NCBI RefSeq assembly: GCF_013745115.1
Contig: NZ_CP051151.1
Span: 806,001-870,000, forward strand
Reading direction: 5' to 3'
Source: Hujiaoplasma nucleasis
Lineage (GTDB): Bacteria > Bacillota_I > Bacilli_A > Izemoplasmatales > Hujiaoplasmataceae
DNA: 64,000 bases
Shown: positions 61,517 through 64,000 of the stretch, piece by piece
Numbering within the stretch: position 1 is the stretch's first letter
How the letters are laid out: each line of letters starts with the position of its first letter
Notes under the pieces: model-generated
Database searches by the model: none
Told to the model about the DNA's origin: nothing
What the model saw: the letters and a program-made list of their open reading frames with translations, nothing else
Position numbers and translations under genes: made by a program

Positions 61517-63970
61517 ATGAAAAACAAGACTATTATTATTGGCGGTGTAGCCGGTGGAGCTTCTACTGCTACAAGATTAAGAAGACTTGATGAAACAAGA
61601 GAAATTATCATGTTAGAAAGAGGCGAATATATTTCATTCGCAAACTGTGGATTACCCTATTATATAGGTGGGGTTATTGAATCTAGAGACGCTTTAATTG
61701 TTGAAACAGTTGAAGATATGCAAGCAAGATTCAATATTGATGTTAGAATTTTTTCTGAAGTAACATCAATTAATCGTGAAGAGAAAACCATTACTATTAG
61801 AAATATTAAAAGTAATGAAATTTACAAAGAATCATATGATCAATTGGTCATATCAACAGGCGCATTTCCTGTTAAACCACCTATTCCAGGTATTAATGAA
61901 GCTAAACACCTATATACCTTAAGAAATATAGCTGATATGGATATCATTAAAAACTATATCAACCAAGAAAAACCAAAACACGCCAGTGTTATTGGTGGTG
62001 GTTTTATTGGTATAGAAATGGCTGAAAATTTACATCATTTAGGAATGGAAGTTTCAATTGTAGAAATGGCAAACCAAGTTATGGGTCCAATTGATATTGA
62101 AATGGCTGAGATTATCCACCAACATATTAGAAATAAAGGTGTTGATTTAATCTTATCTGATGGTGTTAAATCTTTTAATAATGAAGGTAAAGAAATCGAA
62201 CTGACTTCTGGCAAGAAAATCCAAACAGATTTAATTATTTTCTCAATTGGCGTTAGACCAGAAAATCTGCTAGCCAAAGAAGCTGGGATTGAATTGGGTA
62301 AATTTGGCGGGATTTCTGTCAATGAATATTTACAAACATCAGATCCTAATATATATGCTATTGGTGATGTTATTGAAGTCAATGATTTTGTTACTAAAGA
62401 TATAACCATGATTCCTCTAGCAGGGCCAGCTAATAAACAAGGAAGAATCGTCGCAGATAACTTATGCGGCATTGAATCTGTATACACAGGTTCTATGGGA
62501 ACTTCAGTAGCTAAGGTCTTTGATTATACCGTTGGTTCAACTGGTAATAATGAAAAAACATTAATTAAAAAGAAATTGAAATATAAAACCATTCATATCC
62601 ACCCAGGATCTCATGCGGGCTATTATCCAGGTTCTACAACCATAGCTATGAAACTCTTATTTGATCCTGAAACTGAAAAAATTTATGGTGGCCAAGCTGT
62701 AGGTATGGATGGGGTAGACAAACGTATTGATGTTATAGCAACCGCTATCCGTGCTAACCTAAAAGTCACTGAACTAAAGGATTTAGAATTATCATATGCA
62801 CCACCATTTTCTTCAGCCAAAGACCCAGTGAATATGCTTGGATTTGTTGCAGAAAATATCATCAACCATTTGGTTAAAGTCATCGAATGGAATGATGTCA
62901 ATGAACTCATTAAATCTAAATCATTTATCTTAGATGTTAGAGATGAAATTGAATATCAATTAGGATCAATTCCAAGTGCTGTCAATATTCCCTTACCACA
63001 ACTAAGAAATAGATTAAATGAACTTCCTCTAGATCAAAAAATATACATCTATTGTCAAACTGGTATCCGTGCGTATAACGCATATAGGATATTAAGTCAA
63101 AAAGGTTTCGATGTTTACAACTTAGATGGAGCCTTTAGAACCTATCAATGCGTCTTTAACCCAGGCGAGACTTCTTCTTGCCAAGAAACAGATGATTCAG
63201 GTGTTATGATTATTGATCAACCTCAAATCGATCTAAATGATATTAAATCAGACTTACAAGTAAACGCCATTGGTTTACAATGTCCAGGACCAATTGTAAA
63301 AGCATTCAAAAGTCTTGAAAGCCTTAAAGATGGGCAAATACTAGAAATATCAGCAAGTGATCCAGGTTTTGAAAAAGATGTTGTAACATGGGCTAAAAAA
63401 GGTGGACATCAACTATTAACTGTTAATAAAGAAAATAAAAGCATGACTGCTTTTATTCGTAAAGGAACCCATCATATTCCATCTTCTCCTGCAGCCGCAA
63501 AAGATGGATCTACCATTGTTGTCTTCTCTCAAGATTTAGATAAGGCATTAGCTGCTTTCATTATCGCTCAAGGTGCTAAGGCCATGGGTAAAGATGTATC
63601 ACTATTCTTCACATTCTGGGGATTAAATATCTTAAGGAAAGCTAAAAAACAAAAAGTTAAAAAAGCATTCTTAGAAAAAATGTTTGGCAAAATGATGCCA
63701 AGAGGTAGCAAAAAATTACCTATTTCTAAAATGAATATGGCTGGAATGGGTCCTCTTATGATGAAACATATTATGAAAAAGAAAAATGTTGATTCATTAG
63801 AACTCATGATAGAAAAAGCAAAAGAGTTAGATATCAAGCTTACTGCTTGTGCAATGAGTATGGATATTTTAGGTATTAAAAAAGAAGAATTAATCGACGG
63901 TATTGAAATCGCTGGAGTTGCGACTTACTTAGGTGATACCGCTGATTCAAATCATAATTTATTTATTTAA
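61517..63970 (+). CDS. cdr: Four-domain CoA-disulfide reductase: NAD(P)H oxidoreductase, rhodanese, TusA, DsrE-like
   Basis: 817 residues in four parts. About 1-445: FAD/NAD(P)H disulfide oxidoreductase (IIIGGVAGGASTATRLRRL, second GGGFIGIEMAENL) with the single active Cys in FANCGLPYY (about 44). About 455-545: rhodanese with active Cys in YCQTGIRAY (about 513). About 575-650: TusA-like with CPGP (about 589-592). About 660-817: DsrE/DsrF-like. It likely reduces CoA disulfide or per/polysulfides and passes sulfane sulfur along its domains. ATG 61517 is chosen as it follows AGGTAGG; a GTG at 61496 would add seven residues. Confidence 0.92.
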   Translation: MKNKTIIIGGVAGGASTATRLRRLDETREIIMLERGEYISFANCGLPYYIGGVIESRDALIVETVEDMQARFNIDVRIFSEVTSINREEKTITIRNIKSNEIYKESYDQLVISTGAFPVKPPIPGINEAKHLYTLRNIADMDIIKNYINQEKPKHASVIGGGFIGIEMAENLHHLGMEVSIVEMANQVMGPIDIEMAEIIHQHIRNKGVDLILSDGVKSFNNEGKEIELTSGKKIQTDLIIFSIGVRPENLLAKEAGIELGKFGGISVNEYLQTSDPNIYAIGDVIEVNDFVTKDITMIPLAGPANKQGRIVADNLCGIESVYTGSMGTSVAKVFDYTVGSTGNNEKTLIKKKLKYKTIHIHPGSHAGYYPGSTTIAMKLLFDPETEKIYGGQAVGMDGVDKRIDVIATAIRANLKVTELKDLELSYAPPFSSAKDPVNMLGFVAENIINHLVKVIEWNDVNELIKSKSFILDVRDEIEYQLGSIPSAVNIPLPQLRNRLNELPLDQKIYIYCQTGIRAYNAYRILSQKGFDVYNLDGAFRTYQCVFNPGETSSCQETDDSGVMIIDQPQIDLNDIKSDLQVNAIGLQCPGPIVKAFKSLESLKDGQILEISASDPGFEKDVVTWAKKGGHQLLTVNKENKSMTAFIRKGTHHIPSSPAAAKDGSTIVVFSQDLDKALAAFIIAQGAKAMGKDVSLFFTFWGLNILRKAKKQKVKKAFLEKMFGKMMPRGSKKLPISKMNMAGMGPLMMKHIMKKKNVDSLELMIEKAKELDIKLTACAMSMDILGIKKEELIDGIEIAGVATYLGDTADSNHNLFI

Positions 63971-63982
63971 ATTTAAAAATCC

Positions 63983-64000
63983 CTAGTTCATGAAAACTAG
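63983..64000 (+). terminator. Probable terminator after cdr, cut by the window edge
   Basis: CTAGTT and AACTAG form a 6-bp stem with a CATGAA loop ending at the last base; the expected T-run would lie outside. Confidence 0.4.

Overview
The window is a 64 kb stretch of AT-rich housekeeping chromosome from a low-GC Gram-positive lineage. It resembles the Acholeplasma / Izemoplasma side of the Mollicutes, or a close relative among AT-rich Firmicutes. This is inference from gene content and synteny; no rRNA gene is present to place it. The standard genetic code is used. UGA is a stop (the prfB/recX ATGA overlap and the end of the 55-aa gene), Trp is TGG, and a release factor 2 gene is present, so this is not a Mycoplasma/Spiroplasma-type code. 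No insertion sequence, phage or CRISPR array is visible.

Layout, left to right. 1-930: a cadmium/zinc-type resistance unit (CadC-like repressor, operator, start of a P-type ATPase cut by the edge). 1.2-4.4 kb: ssrA (tmRNA), smpB, rnr, secG, the trans-translation and secretion cluster typical of Firmicutes. 4.5-7.8 kb: eno and gpmI (lower glycolysis) with a membrane protein between them. 7.9-10 kb: a lone plus-strand GH13 glucan enzyme. 10-14.6 kb: folT, ung, a 55-aa Cys-rich membrane protein, phosphoglucomutase, nitroreductase and a degenerate phosphodiesterase. 14.7-16.3 kb: a thioredoxin-like lipoprotein and a riboflavin transporter under an FMN riboswitch. 16.3-29.2 kb: one long run of touching or overlapping genes, secA-prfB-recX-glgB-glgC-glgD/A fusion-glgP-cyclase, which ties glycogen metabolism to a secretion/translation operon. 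29.2-34.2 kb: hpf, a shrunken comFC-like gene, comFA, and leuS behind a Leu T-box. 34.2-37.5 kb: a membrane protein, then ytqA, a DMT transporter and mnmM/ytqB on plus. 37.5-42 kb: a LemA-like gene, metK, a membrane protein with a degenerate HD-GYP region, and yutG. 41.4-49.3 kb: fmt, priA, RNase J (plus), a DEDDh exonuclease and uvrC. 49.3-53.6 kb: the classic rimP-nusA-ylxR-ylxQ-infB-rbfA operon with a terminator hairpin in its leader. 53.6-60.1 kb: thiI, acetyltransferase, pepF, beta-propeller lipoprotein, TrmH-type methyltransferase, acetyltransferase. 60.1-64 kb (plus): free-Met-sulfoxide reductase, rpsD with a long leader, and a four-domain CoA-disulfide reductase.

How the genes work together. 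Glucose-1-phosphate made by phosphoglucomutase is activated by GlgC, polymerised by the GlgD-GlgA fusion, branched by GlgB and recovered by GlgP. The GH13 enzyme probably remodels the released glucans, and gpmI and eno carry the carbon onward. Most remaining genes serve translation (tmRNA, RF2, LeuRS, IF2, RbfA, S4, HPF, tRNA modification) and its RNA-level control. Regulation by RNA is prominent: FMN riboswitch, T-box, a nusA-operon attenuator candidate, an S4 leader candidate and a comFA start-site hairpin. Most recognisable promoters carry an extended -10 (TGN before TATAAT).

The most notable oddities are the GlgD-GlgA fusion, a TrmH gene whose only well-placed start is AUC, a probably leaderless uvrC mRNA, a 55-aa CxxCH membrane protein, a ComFC remnant with no visible phosphoribosyltransferase domain, and two enzyme-like proteins (GDPD, HD-GYP) that have lost catalytic residues.
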